Notes: generated by a model from the letters alone, not told the origin. Positions 1 through 7,057 are shown, numbered from the stretch's first letter. The stretch is 16,914 nucleotides of DNA from JBKGYG01 sp046546235 (GCA_046546235.1 JBKGYG010000039.1:1-16914), one strand, 5' to 3'. Numbers and translations: made by a program.

Positions 1-23
1 TATATATTGAAGAGGTGAAAGTA

Positions 24-986
24 GTGATTTTATTATTAACATTAAATCCTTCTATCTTAAGGACAAGCATTATAGAAGGGGTTGAATTAAATACAATTAA
101 TAATATTACTGATTATAAAGTTGAATTTAATGATGGCTTAATTTACGCAGCAAAAACTATTAAAACTTTACAGGGTGAAACAGTTATGTTAGGTTTTTTG
201 GGAGGCCCAGGCGGAAGGTTTATGAAAAATTATTTAGTAAAGAATAAAATAAAATCAGATTTTACCTGGTTAGATAAAGATATTAAAACTATTCATAAGA
301 TTTTAGATTCAATTAATGGAACAGAAACTATTATGAAAAACCATGGTATAAACGTAGATAATAAATTAGTAAGATTTTTATTCCAGAAATACCAAAATCA
401 TTTAGCTAATATTTCTACGGTGGTTTTTTCTGGGGAAATACCTAATGGGTTGACTGAAAATGAATTAAAAAAAATTATTAGTCTTGCAAAAGAAAAACAT
501 AAAAAAGTTATTATAAATTTGGAAAACAATATATATGTAAAAATGTTAGAATGTGGGATTACTTCAGTGGCTATTCTAAATAAAGATAGTTTAAGTTTAA
601 TGAATATTGATATAAAAGATAAAGAAGATATGCTTAAAAAATGTTATCAATTACTTTTAGATTATCGTTTGAAATATATGATGATTGATTTAGATGAGGA
701 AGGAATATATACATTAACAAAAAATAAGATTTGTTTCGCTCATTACCCTGAACATGTTGATGAAGTTAAGCTAACTGGGTTAAAGGACACCTTAGTAGGA
801 AGCTTTGCTTTAGGACTAGATAGACAATACGAACAAGAAAGGTTAACAAAATTAGTAGCAGCAGTTGGATTAGCTTATAGAAGTAAAAGTGAGATATGTC
901 GAAAGGATATAGACTATTATCATAAAAGGGTAAAAGTCTTAGAGATTATGAGTAAGTCAAAAGGCTTTATAAAAATATCGCAGTAA
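24..986 (+). CDS. Degenerate PfkB/1-phosphofructokinase-like protein
   Basis: About 320 residues with the overall plan of 1-phosphofructokinase/tagatose-6-phosphate kinases of the PfkB (ribokinase) family. It has an N-terminal LLLTLNPS strand, GFLGGPGGRF near residues 57-66, VVFSGEIPNG near 133-142, and a C-terminal TGLKDTLVGSFALGL segment near 251-265 in the place of the family's GAGDSxVAGF motif. The presumed catalytic Asp is kept (D255), but the GAGD glycine/alanine pair has become LK, and the N-terminal PGGKGxN substrate loop reads FNDGLIY. By family knowledge an active enzyme would phosphorylate a sugar phosphate in the cytoplasm; with these changes the activity is doubtful and a binding or regulatory role is possible. 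A GTG at 15 is also in frame, but it overlaps the GAGG ribosome site at 12-15; the GTG at 24 has proper spacing and gives the family-like start MILLLTLNPS. The fold call is fairly firm; the function is not known. Confidence 0.72.
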   Translation: MILLLTLNPSILRTSIIEGVELNTINNITDYKVEFNDGLIYAAKTIKTLQGETVMLGFLGGPGGRFMKNYLVKNKIKSDFTWLDKDIKTIHKILDSINGTETIMKNHGINVDNKLVRFLFQKYQNHLANISTVVFSGEIPNGLTENELKKIISLAKEKHKKVIINLENNIYVKMLECGITSVAILNKDSLSLMNIDIKDKEDMLKKCYQLLLDYRLKYMMIDLDEEGIYTLTKNKICFAHYPEHVDEVKLTGLKDTLVGSFALGLDRQYEQERLTKLVAAVGLAYRSKSEICRKDIDYYHKRVKVLEIMSKSKGFIKISQ

Positions 987-1165
987 TTTATAATATATGA
1001 CGACAAAGTACAAATAAATAACTATATCTTATAATATGAAGTCGAATATGTTATGTTCTAAAGGAATGTTGCGATATCTAAAACTTTTAATCCCCAATAT
1101 TATCATTTATAATTTGTATAAAGAGGTACAAGTATAAGATTTCCTCTTAGGCGCAAAAAGTAGAT

Positions 1166-1495
1166 ATGGGGGTTTTGAAATTGCATACCATGTATTTGGA
1201 AGGCGTTAGGAAGGTAACAGTAGAAAAGAATAAAAAATTAGAAATGCAATATTATATTACAGAATTAGATCATTATATAGCAGATCATTTAACACAGATT
1301 TATGGTATTGAGATTATCAATAAGGTTGATGAAAAGGGTGGTACATATTATGAAAAAGAATGTGTGACTAATTTGTCTTTTTCAAAAGATTATGTTCAAA
1401 GGTTAATTAATATATTAATGAATAATCTTGTTACTCCTGTCTGTATGATAGAAATTATTGATGAATTAATGAATGATTCACAACTAGCTGGATAG
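1166..1495 (+). CDS. Small conserved protein, DUF6514-like
   Basis: About 109 residues, soluble, with no signal peptide or membrane segment. The centre (KLEMQYYITE, then YGIEIINK, then CVTNLSFSKDYVQRLINIL, then VTPVCMIEIIDELM) resembles what I recall of the clostridial DUF6514 family, whose function is unknown. The start is uncertain. The ATG at 1166 has no good ribosome site; in-frame TTG codons at 1175 and 1181, and an ATG at 1190, are alternatives, and the run of five G at 1168-1172 could serve as a weak ribosome site for the TTG at 1181. The gene ends 9 bases before an intrinsic terminator. About 180 bases of non-coding DNA lie before it, with a TATAAT at 1108-1113 but no clear -35 box. 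That it is a real gene is likely from its composition; the family name is from memory. Confidence 0.65.
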   Translation: MGVLKLHTMYLEGVRKVTVEKNKKLEMQYYITELDHYIADHLTQIYGIEIINKVDEKGGTYYEKECVTNLSFSKDYVQRLINILMNNLVTPVCMIEIIDELMNDSQLAG

Positions 1496-1503
1496 ATTAA
1501 GAT

Positions 1504-1558
1504 ACACTTATAGTAATCTTTTTAAGTATTTAAGGTTATTATAAGTGTTTTTATTTGT
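1504..1558 (+). terminator. Intrinsic terminator after the DUF6514-like gene
   Basis: A 15-bp imperfect stem (ACACTTATAGTAATC at 1504-1518 with GGTTATTATAAGTGT at 1534-1548, the few mismatches being G-U pairs) with a 15-base loop, followed by a T-rich run TTTTTATTTGTT. It separates this gene from the yigZ-like gene that starts at 1610. Confidence 0.8.
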
Positions 1559-1609
1559 TAGTAGTTCTTGTATAATAATAAATAACTAATGATAAATTAA
1601 GGTGATAAT

Positions 1610-2263
1610 ATGCTAGTAAAAAAATACAAAACAGTATTAGGAGAAGGAAAAGGGGAAATCATAGAAAAAAAATCTAAATTTATAGCTACTGTTAAATCAA
1701 TAAAAAATGAGCAGGAAGCTTTTAACTTCATTGAATTAATGCGTAAAAAATACTATGATGCAAACCATAATGTATATGCTTTTGTGATTGGTTCGAAAAA
1801 TGAAATACAAAGATATAGTGATGATGGAGAGCCTAGTGGCACAGCGGGGTTACCAGTACTAGATGTTCTTAAAGGAGAAGAGGTAAAAGATACACTTATA
1901 GTTGTAACGAGATATTTTGGAGGAACATTATTAGGCAAAGGGGGCTTGGTGAGGGCGTATTCTCAAGGAGCAAAAGAAGGGCTTAGCAAAAGTATAATTA
2001 TTGAAAAGATATTATACCAAAAAGTAAATATAAAAGTAGATTATACTATATCAGGTAAATTACAACATTATTTAAACGAGAATGGGATACATATTATGGA
2101 AACAATATATTTGCAGGATGTTACGTTTGTGGTTTTAATAGAAGAAGATAAAATTGATAATGTTATTAATGATATTGTTGATATAACAAATGGAGATGGA
2201 ATAATTGATATGTTAAATAAATTCTATGGTGCTTTGGTAGATAAAGAGGTAATAATTTTTTAA
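1610..2263 (+). CDS. yigZ: YigZ/IMPACT family protein (UPF0029)
   Basis: 217 residues, the usual length for bacterial YigZ/YvyE. The N-terminal UPF0029 (Impact) domain spans about residues 10-130 and shows the family hallmarks: SKFIATV near 22-28, DANHNVYAFVIG near 48-59, the block YSDDGEPSGTAGLPVLDVL near 67-85, and TRYFGGTLLGKGGLVRAYS near 101-119. The C-terminal part (about 135-200) fits the ferredoxin-like DUF1949 domain. Members are cytoplasmic; eukaryotic IMPACT binds GCN1, while the bacterial role is not settled (translation-related or proline dipeptidase-like roles have been proposed). The ATG at 1610 has an AAGGTGATA ribosome site 6-7 bases upstream. A TATAAT at 1571-1576, just after the preceding terminator, is a likely -10 box, so the gene is probably transcribed on its own. 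Identification by family is firm. Confidence 0.93.
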   Translation: MLVKKYKTVLGEGKGEIIEKKSKFIATVKSIKNEQEAFNFIELMRKKYYDANHNVYAFVIGSKNEIQRYSDDGEPSGTAGLPVLDVLKGEEVKDTLIVVTRYFGGTLLGKGGLVRAYSQGAKEGLSKSIIIEKILYQKVNIKVDYTISGKLQHYLNENGIHIMETIYLQDVTFVVLIEEDKIDNVINDIVDITNGDGIIDMLNKFYGALVDKEVIIF

Positions 2264-2390
2264 TAGCAACATTCTATTTTTTCAGATGATTGGCACTTAA
2301 AATATGTATCACCAATTGAGCAAGTTTAATTAGCTGAGATATTAAAGCAGCTGGAACGAATCGGGAAGCCGCCGATGTTCTAGTTATTTA
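2264..2390 (+). ncRNA. Unassigned structured leader or terminator element
   Basis: The non-coding stretch between yigZ and the deacetylase gene contains a segment clearly richer in G+C than its surroundings. Visible foldings are: GATTGG/CCAATT (2289-2294 with 2313-2318); AGCTG/CAGCT (2332-2336 with 2348-2352); and a two-part hairpin with outer stem CTGGAAC/GTTCTAG (2351-2357 with 2377-2383, one G-U), a two-base GA bulge, inner stem ATCGG/CCGAT (2360-2364 with 2372-2376) and loop GAAGCCG. The second and third share bases 2351-2352. The last is followed by TTATTTATGTTTTT, so it may simply be a weak terminator for yigZ. I do not recognise it as any riboswitch class I know. Confidence 0.45.
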
Positions 2391-2433
2391 TGTTTTTGAA
2401 TACAATATATAAAATCTATATTAAGGGTGTACT

Positions 2434-3207
2434 ATGGGATTTAGTAAGAAAATAAATAAGATTATCGTTTTGTTTAGCGTTATAGTTATATTTAGTTTAT
2501 ATACTTTTATAATGCCAACGTTACAAGAAGTTATTTTAATAAATGAAGATAGAAAAATGGCAATTTATAGTGTTGAAACAGAAGATAAAAAAATTGCTAT
2601 TTCTTTTGACGAAGGATGGGGAATGGATCGGACAGAAGAAATATTAGATGTTTTAGAAGAATATAATGCTAAAGCCACGTTTTTTTTAGTAGGATCATGG
2701 GTAGAAACCTACCCAGATGATGTTAAGTTAATTGCAAGGCGAGGTCATGATTTAGGAAATCATTCAACTACACATCCTTTAATGACTGAGTTAAATAGGG
2801 AGCAAATAGTTGAAGAGATTGAAGGTGTTCATAATCAAGTAAAAAAACTTACTGGAAAAGATATGATTTTGTTTAGGCCACCGTATGGGGCCTATGATAA
2901 TAAAATGATTGAAGTAGCAGAGGAATGTAATTATTATACTATAAAGTGGAATGTAGATTCTTATGATTGGAAGAGTGAAAGTGTAGAAAAAATCACAACA
3001 TCTGTATTAAAAAGTGATCAATTAAAAAATGGTTCGATAATTTTGTTTCATAATAATAGAAAATATACAAAAGAAGCCTTGGAAATTATTTTAGCAAGGC
3101 TTAAAGAAGAAGATTATGAGATTGTATCTATATCTGAAATTATAATAAGAGAAGATTATCATTTAGATGCAACAGGTCGTCAAATAAAGGATGTAATTAA
3201 TAAATAA
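2434..3207 (+). CDS. Membrane-anchored polysaccharide deacetylase, PdaB/spore type
   Basis: 257 residues. One N-terminal hydrophobic segment (about residues 9-30) serves as uncleaved anchor or signal, followed by a NodB/carbohydrate esterase 4 domain from about residue 50. Motifs in order: SFDEGWG (motif 1, with the usual second metal-binding Asp replaced by Glu), HSTTHP (metal-binding His pair), RPPYGAYD (RxPY motif), the DSYDW region, and ILFHNN near the end. The tail EDYHLDATGRQ is of a type I associate with clostridial spore-related deacetylases. Members remove N-acetyl groups from peptidoglycan outside the membrane; the PdaA/PdaB group acts in spore cortex formation. The ATG at 2434 has an AAGGGTG ribosome site. 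It stands alone between yigZ and an Ssb-like gene, so the context does not narrow the role. Substrate and sporulation timing are inferred from family. Confidence 0.9.
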   Translation: MGFSKKINKIIVLFSVIVIFSLYTFIMPTLQEVILINEDRKMAIYSVETEDKKIAISFDEGWGMDRTEEILDVLEEYNAKATFFLVGSWVETYPDDVKLIARRGHDLGNHSTTHPLMTELNREQIVEEIEGVHNQVKKLTGKDMILFRPPYGAYDNKMIEVAEECNYYTIKWNVDSYDWKSESVEKITTSVLKSDQLKNGSIILFHNNRKYTKEALEIILARLKEEDYEIVSISEIIIREDYHLDATGRQIKDVINK

Positions 3208-3255
3208 TCCCTTATATCCTTTATATTCCCACTGAACTTTTTCGGAATGTTGAGA

Positions 3256-3293
3256 ATTCTAAAAAATACTTCTAAAATATAGTTTTTTAGAAT
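3256..3293. repeat. 11-bp perfect inverted repeat before the Ssb-like gene
   Basis: ATTCTAAAAAA (3256-3266) and TTTTTTAGAAT (3283-3293) are exact reverse complements around a 16-base spacer. It lies between the deacetylase stop (3207) and a likely -10 box TATAAT at 3316-3321 of the next gene. It could be a terminator for the deacetylase gene (the T-run is inside the stem) or an operator; the sequence alone does not decide. Confidence 0.5.
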
Positions 3294-3356
3294 ATGAATA
3301 ATTATAGACAAACGTTATAATAAACATTTTGAAAAATGAAGGGAGAATGAGGGTAA

Positions 3357-3992
3357 ATGACGGATAAAGTAATAACAAACAACCAGGTAAGTATGATTGG
3401 AAAAGTTTTGACTAAATTTAAATATAGTCATGAGGTTTTTGGTGAAGGGTTTTATACCTTTAAAGTTGAAGTTCCTAGATTAAGTAACACAGTTGATATT
3501 ATACCAGTTTTGATATCGGAACGTATAGTAGATATTAACAATGAAATAGTTGGTAAACTTGTAGAATTCAAGGGACAGTTCAGATCATATAACCGAGAAG
3601 AAGATGGGAAAAACAGGTTATTACTTACAGTATTTGTAAGAGAAATAAATGTTTTAGAGGATGATAAAATCACTAAAAATCCAAATTATATATACCTAGA
3701 TGGTTATATTTGCAAAGATCCTGTTTATCGAACAACACCTTTTGGGAGAGAAATCACTGATATTTTATTAGCAGTTAATAGACCTTATAATAAGTCGGAT
3801 TATATTCCTTGTATAAGTTGGGGGCGAAATGCTAGGTTTTTAGATGAATTTAGAGTCGGAGAGCATATAAGAGTATGGGGACGAATTCAGAGTAGGGAAT
3901 ATCAAAAAAAATTATCAGAAGATAAAGTAATTACAAGAACTGCTTATGAAGTTTCCATATCTAAAATAGAAGTTGTTGATAGTGAAGATTAA
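3357..3992 (+). CDS. Double-OB-fold single-stranded DNA-binding protein
   Basis: 211 residues that read as two consecutive OB-fold halves. The first (about 8-100) has NQVSMIGKVL at its start and a VGKLVEFKGQFRSYNR strand. The second (about 108-205) has NYIYLDGYICKDPVYRTTPFGREITDILLAVNR, then YIPCISWGRNA, then VGEHIRVWGRIQSREYQKK, which is the typical Ssb core. The second half matches Ssb more plainly than the first. The acidic, proline-rich C-terminal tail of replicative Ssb (ending DDDIPF-like) is absent; the protein ends VVDSED. It is therefore probably an accessory single-strand binding protein rather than the main replication Ssb. Such two-domain proteins are known in clostridia. Start: ATG at 3357 with GAGGGT close by and AAGGGAG 11 bases upstream. 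It is followed by its own terminator. Confidence 0.82.
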   Translation: MTDKVITNNQVSMIGKVLTKFKYSHEVFGEGFYTFKVEVPRLSNTVDIIPVLISERIVDINNEIVGKLVEFKGQFRSYNREEDGKNRLLLTVFVREINVLEDDKITKNPNYIYLDGYICKDPVYRTTPFGREITDILLAVNRPYNKSDYIPCISWGRNARFLDEFRVGEHIRVWGRIQSREYQKKLSEDKVITRTAYEVSISKIEVVDSED

Positions 3993-4010
3993 ATAAGTTT
4001 AATAGTAAAG

Positions 4011-4043
4011 TAGTAATGTTTTAATTACATTGCTATTTTTTTT
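4011..4043 (+). terminator. Intrinsic terminator after the Ssb-like gene
   Basis: Nine-bp stem TAGTAATGT/ACATTGCTA (4011-4019 with 4027-4035, one G-U pair), loop of seven bases, then eight T residues (4036-4043). Confidence 0.88.
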
Positions 4044-4060
4044 GGTGAAAGATAAAAAAG

Positions 4061-4089
4061 TTGATTATACGTTATAACTATAATATAAT
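4061..4089 (+). promoter_or_regulatory. Promoter of the corrinoid adenosyltransferase gene
   Basis: TTGATT at 4061-4066 and TATAAT at 4084-4089 with exactly 17 bp between them, directly after the preceding terminator. The TTG at 4061 could be taken as an upstream start codon of the next gene, but it is better read as this -35 box. The leader (about 4096-4144) can form a hairpin AACCAG/CTGGTT (4114-4119 with 4137-4142) that places the AGGGG ribosome site in its loop. Confidence 0.7.
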
Positions 4090-4144
4090 AAGATTTGTAA
4101 TAAAAAAATTAGTAACCAGGATAAACAGTATAGGGGCTGGTTTT

Positions 4145-4675
4145 ATGAGAAAAGGTTTTATTCAGGTGTATTGTGGTAGTGGAAAAGGCAAAACTACTGC
4201 AGCTATAGGTCAAGGTATAAGAGCAGTAGGTCAAGGTATGAAAGTTATTATGATTCAATTTCTAAAAGGGAAGCCTACAGGTGAAGTTGAAGGGTTGAAA
4301 CGATTAGAACCTGAGTTTAAAGTTTTTAGATTTGAAAAGCAGACGAAATTTATTTTTGAGATGTCGAAAGAAGAGAAAAATGACATGATAAGCGATATAA
4401 AAAATGGGCTTAATTTTGCAAAAAAAGTGCTAGATATAAGAGAATGTGATATACTAATTTTGGATGAAATATTGGGCGTTGTAGAAAGTGAACTATTATC
4501 AATTGAAGAATTAAAAAGTCTAATAAAAAGTAAACGCGAAGATATGGAATTAGTAATTACGGGTAGAGTTATGCCTAAAGAATTATATGATGATGTAGAT
4601 TATATATCAACTATTGAAGAGACTAAACATCCTTTTTATAAAGGGGTAACGGCTAGAAAAGGAATTGAGTATTAA
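4145..4675 (+). CDS. Cob(I)yrinic acid a,c-diamide adenosyltransferase family protein (CobA/BtuR type)
   Basis: 176 residues with the N-terminal P-loop CGSGKGKTTAAIG (about 10-22), then GQGMKVIMIQFLKGKPTGE, then DILILDEILGVV (Walker-B-like, about 97-108), then ELVITGRVMPKELYDDVDYISTIEETKHPFYKGVTARKGIEY, the usual C-terminus of CobA/CobO/BtuR proteins. The family transfers the 5'-deoxyadenosyl group of ATP to Co(I) corrinoids to give adenosylcobalamin precursors in the cytoplasm. No other cobalamin gene is in the window, so salvage or a general adenosyltransferase role is possible. I chose the ATG at 4145 because MRKGFIQVYCGSGKG matches the family N-terminus and AGGGG lies about 9 bases before it. 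An in-frame extension to a TTG at 4061 would run through the promoter. Confidence 0.88.
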   Translation: MRKGFIQVYCGSGKGKTTAAIGQGIRAVGQGMKVIMIQFLKGKPTGEVEGLKRLEPEFKVFRFEKQTKFIFEMSKEEKNDMISDIKNGLNFAKKVLDIRECDILILDEILGVVESELLSIEELKSLIKSKREDMELVITGRVMPKELYDDVDYISTIEETKHPFYKGVTARKGIEY

Positions 4676-4676
4676 T

Positions 4677-4705
4677 TTGACAATTATTTTTACTAATGAT
4701 ATAAT
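4677..4705 (+). promoter_or_regulatory. Consensus promoter of the lysine operon
   Basis: Perfect TTGACA (4677-4682) and perfect TATAAT (4700-4705) separated by 17 bp. Transcription would start near 4712, just before the riboswitch. The -35 box begins one base after the stop codon of the adenosyltransferase gene. Confidence 0.92.
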
Positions 4706-4721
4706 AATATGAAATTTAGAG

Positions 4722-4888
4722 TAAGGTAGAGGTGCATTTTTTATAAGTAAAGAGTTGGATGTGTTCAGGCGCAAAAGATAACTTTTGAAAGGAAAAGATG
4801 CCGAAGAGTAGAAAGTCCTGTAAGTTTCTTCTCTGGGTATATGGTGAATAATCGTATAACTGTCATCAGATGATGGAGTGCTACCTAA
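4722..4888 (+). promoter_or_regulatory. Lysine riboswitch (L box) aptamer
   Basis: The P1 helix AGGTAG (4724-4729) pairs with CTACCT (4881-4886). Conserved lysine-aptamer blocks follow in order: AGAGGTGC (4728-4735), GAAAGG near 4788, GATGCCGAAGAG near 4797-4808, CTCTGGG near 4832-4838, GTGAATAATCG, ACTGTCATC, and GATGGAGTGCTACC near the 3' end. It senses L-lysine in the nascent mRNA and controls readthrough into asd-dapA-dapB. Between aptamer and terminator is a further 12-bp stem (4885-4896 with 4919-4930). The identification rests on the order of conserved blocks and is strong. Confidence 0.95.
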
Positions 4889-4928
4889 AGATTATAATTT
4901 AAAATTAATTATTTAATATATAATCTTT

Positions 4929-4953
4929 AGCCGGCAGATAGCCGGCTTTTTTT
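4929..4953 (+). terminator. Riboswitch-controlled intrinsic terminator
   Basis: Perfect 7-bp GC-rich stem AGCCGGC/GCCGGCT (4929-4935 with 4941-4947), loop AGATA, T-run 4947-4953. It lies 118 bases before the asd start, as expected for an attenuating lysine riboswitch. Loop and 3'-arm bases 4936-4942 (AGATAGC) pair at six of seven positions with the 3' P1 region GCTACCT (4880-4886), which offers an antiterminator when lysine is not bound. Confidence 0.9.
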
Positions 4954-5070
4954 CGGAAACTGTGCTGAAAAAGGTTTTTTTATGACGATAATTGGTAGTT
5001 TTTAATTTCAATAAATTACTATATGTCATATTCTTATAAAAATATAAATAATTACTTAGGAGGATTATTA

Positions 5071-6063
5071 ATGAAGAAAATTAACTTAGCAGTTGTAGGA
5101 GCGACTGGAATGGTTGGTAGAACATTTTTAAAGATATTAGAAGAAAAGAACCTGCCTATAGAAAACTTTTATGTTTTAGCTTCAAAACGATCTGCTGGTC
5201 AAAAAATTATTTTTAAAGGGAAAGAGTACATTGTTGAGGAATTAACAGAAAACTCTTTTGACAAAGATATTCATATTGCACTGTTTTCTGCAGGCGGTGG
5301 AACTAGTGAAAAATTTGCCCCTATAGCAGCAAGTAAAGGTTGTATTGTTATAGATAATAGTTCAGCTTGGCGTATGGATCCTAATGTACCTTTAGTTGTT
5401 CCAGAAGTGAATCCAGAGGATATTTTTAAGCATAATGGTATTATTGCTAATCCTAATTGTTCAACAATTCAGGCCGTAGTTGCTCTTAAGCCATTACATG
5501 AAAAATATGGTATTAAAAGAGTCGTTTATTCAACGTACCAAGCTGTTTCAGGAGCAGGTATGGACGGTTGGAATGATTTAGAACAAGGTATTAAAGGAAA
5601 GGAACCTGAAAAATTCCCTCATCCTATCTATAATAATTGTTTGCCACATATTGACGTTTTCTTAGAAAGTGGTTACACAAAAGAAGAAATGAAAATGGTA
5701 AATGAAACTAGGAAGATATTACATGACCCAGAGATGAAGATTACTGCAACTGCTGTACGCGTTCCAGTTTTTAACAGCCATAGTGAAGCTATTAATTTAG
5801 AATTTGAAAAAGAATTTGTTTTAGATGAGTTAAAACAAGTGTTAAAAGATGCATCTGGAGTTATTGTACAAGATAATGTAGAAAATAATGTATACCCAAT
5901 TGCGACATTAGCAACAGGTAATGATGAAGTTTTTATTGGAAGAATTCGTAGAGATGATAGTGTAGAAAATGGCGTTAATATCTGGGTGGTAGCTGATAAT
6001 ATTAGAAAAGGAGCTGCTGCTAATGCAGTTCAAATAGCAGAAGTAATCATTAATCAGGGTTAA
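5071..6063 (+). CDS. asd: Aspartate-semialdehyde dehydrogenase
   Basis: 330 residues. It reduces L-aspartyl-4-phosphate to L-aspartate 4-semialdehyde with NADPH in the cytoplasm, the branch point to lysine/diaminopimelate and threonine/methionine. Seen directly: the Rossmann motif GATGMVG (10-16), SAGGGTSE, the catalytic motif NPNCSTIQ with nucleophile C130, and RVPVFNSHSEA with the likely acid/base H237. The length fits the Gram-positive Asd group. The ATG at 5071 follows an excellent AGGAGG site (5059-5064); an in-frame ATG at 5023 lacks one and would add an atypical N-terminus. It is the first gene of the riboswitch-controlled operon and is followed by dapA after 33 bases. No aspartokinase is in this operon, so the aspartyl phosphate must come from a gene elsewhere. 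Confidence 0.97.
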   Translation: MKKINLAVVGATGMVGRTFLKILEEKNLPIENFYVLASKRSAGQKIIFKGKEYIVEELTENSFDKDIHIALFSAGGGTSEKFAPIAASKGCIVIDNSSAWRMDPNVPLVVPEVNPEDIFKHNGIIANPNCSTIQAVVALKPLHEKYGIKRVVYSTYQAVSGAGMDGWNDLEQGIKGKEPEKFPHPIYNNCLPHIDVFLESGYTKEEMKMVNETRKILHDPEMKITATAVRVPVFNSHSEAINLEFEKEFVLDELKQVLKDASGVIVQDNVENNVYPIATLATGNDEVFIGRIRRDDSVENGVNIWVVADNIRKGAAANAVQIAEVIINQG

Positions 6064-6096
6064 TTTTTAATAAAATCTAAAAATAGGAGGTTTTTT

Positions 6097-6987
6097 ATGT
6101 CGTTATTTAAAGGAGCAGGAGTAGCAATAGTAACACCTTTTACTGATGAAATGGAAGTTAACTTTAACAAATTAGAAGAGCTTATAGACAATCAAATCAA
6201 TAACAATATGGATTGTATTCTAATTTGTGGAACCACAGGGGAATCATCAACGTTAACAGATGAAGAACACTTAGAGTGTATAAATGTCGCAGTTCAAAAA
6301 ACTAATGGTAGAGTCCCAGTTATTGCAGGAACAGGAAGTAATGATACTAGACATGGTATAGAGCTATCAAAGAAAGCAGAAAAGTTAGGTGCAGATGGTT
6401 TGCTTGTTGTTACACCTTATTATAATAAAACTACTCAAAAAGGATTGGTTGAATACTATACAGATATAGCAAAATCGGTAAATATTCCACTTATGCTTTA
6501 TAATGTTCCTTCAAGAACAGGAGTAAGTATAGAGGCTAAAACAGTAGCAGAGCTAGCTAAGATTGATAATATTACAGCTTTAAAAGAAGCAAGTGGAGAT
6601 ATAGCACATGCACTAGACGTAGTCGATTATTGTGATGGAAATATTGATATATATTCTGGGAATGATGATCAAGTAGTTCCGCTTTTATCAATTGGTGGGA
6701 AAGGTGTAATCTCTGTTGTAGGTAATATTTTACCTAAAGAAACTCATGATATGGTTGCTAAATATTTAGATGGTGATCAAAAGGGTGGATTAGAGTTGCA
6801 ATTAAAATTATTACCTGTTATTCGAGAACTTTTTTCTGAGGTTAACCCTATACCTGTAAAAGAAGCATTAAATCTATTGGGTTACAATGTTGGACCTTGT
6901 AGAAAACCTTTAACATCAATGGTGGATTCAAATAAAGAACAATTGAAAAAGGCTTTAATAAATTACGGTTTAAATGTTATTAAATAG
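6097..6987 (+). CDS. dapA: 4-hydroxy-tetrahydrodipicolinate synthase
   Basis: 296 residues, a complete (beta/alpha)8 DapA. It condenses pyruvate with aspartate semialdehyde to form 4-hydroxy-tetrahydrodipicolinate. Seen directly: CGTTGESSTL with T46-T47 (active-site triad and pyruvate carboxylate binding), LYNVPSRTG with Y135 (triad) and R140 (substrate carboxylate), and ALKEASGD with the Schiff-base lysine K163. The ATG follows TAGGAGG with good spacing. It lies between asd and dapB in the same direction, so all three should be on one lysine-regulated mRNA. In spore formers the same step also supplies dipicolinate. No odd feature was found. Confidence 0.97.
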   Translation: MSLFKGAGVAIVTPFTDEMEVNFNKLEELIDNQINNNMDCILICGTTGESSTLTDEEHLECINVAVQKTNGRVPVIAGTGSNDTRHGIELSKKAEKLGADGLLVVTPYYNKTTQKGLVEYYTDIAKSVNIPLMLYNVPSRTGVSIEAKTVAELAKIDNITALKEASGDIAHALDVVDYCDGNIDIYSGNDDQVVPLLSIGGKGVISVVGNILPKETHDMVAKYLDGDQKGGLELQLKLLPVIRELFSEVNPIPVKEALNLLGYNVGPCRKPLTSMVDSNKEQLKKALINYGLNVIK

Positions 6988-7057
6988 ATTTTTGATTTAA
7001 TATATATAAATTATCTTATATGTAAATAAGTCATAAGATATAAAAGGAGTTATACTA

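Noticed and set aside
1041..1049. Possible Spo0A box (AGTCGAA) before the DUF6514-like gene
   Set aside because: Only six of seven core bases match, and there is no promoter in the right relation; too weak to call.
2331..2371. CTGAGA and GGAA near a foldable region, reminiscent of a TPP riboswitch
   Set aside because: The long conserved 3' block and the remaining TPP core are absent, and the next gene has no thiamine link.
3347..3367. Six-codon frame (MRVNDG) overlapping the start of the Ssb-like gene
   Set aside because: The GGGAG motif is only one base from its ATG, too close for initiation; the motif better serves the gene start at 3357.
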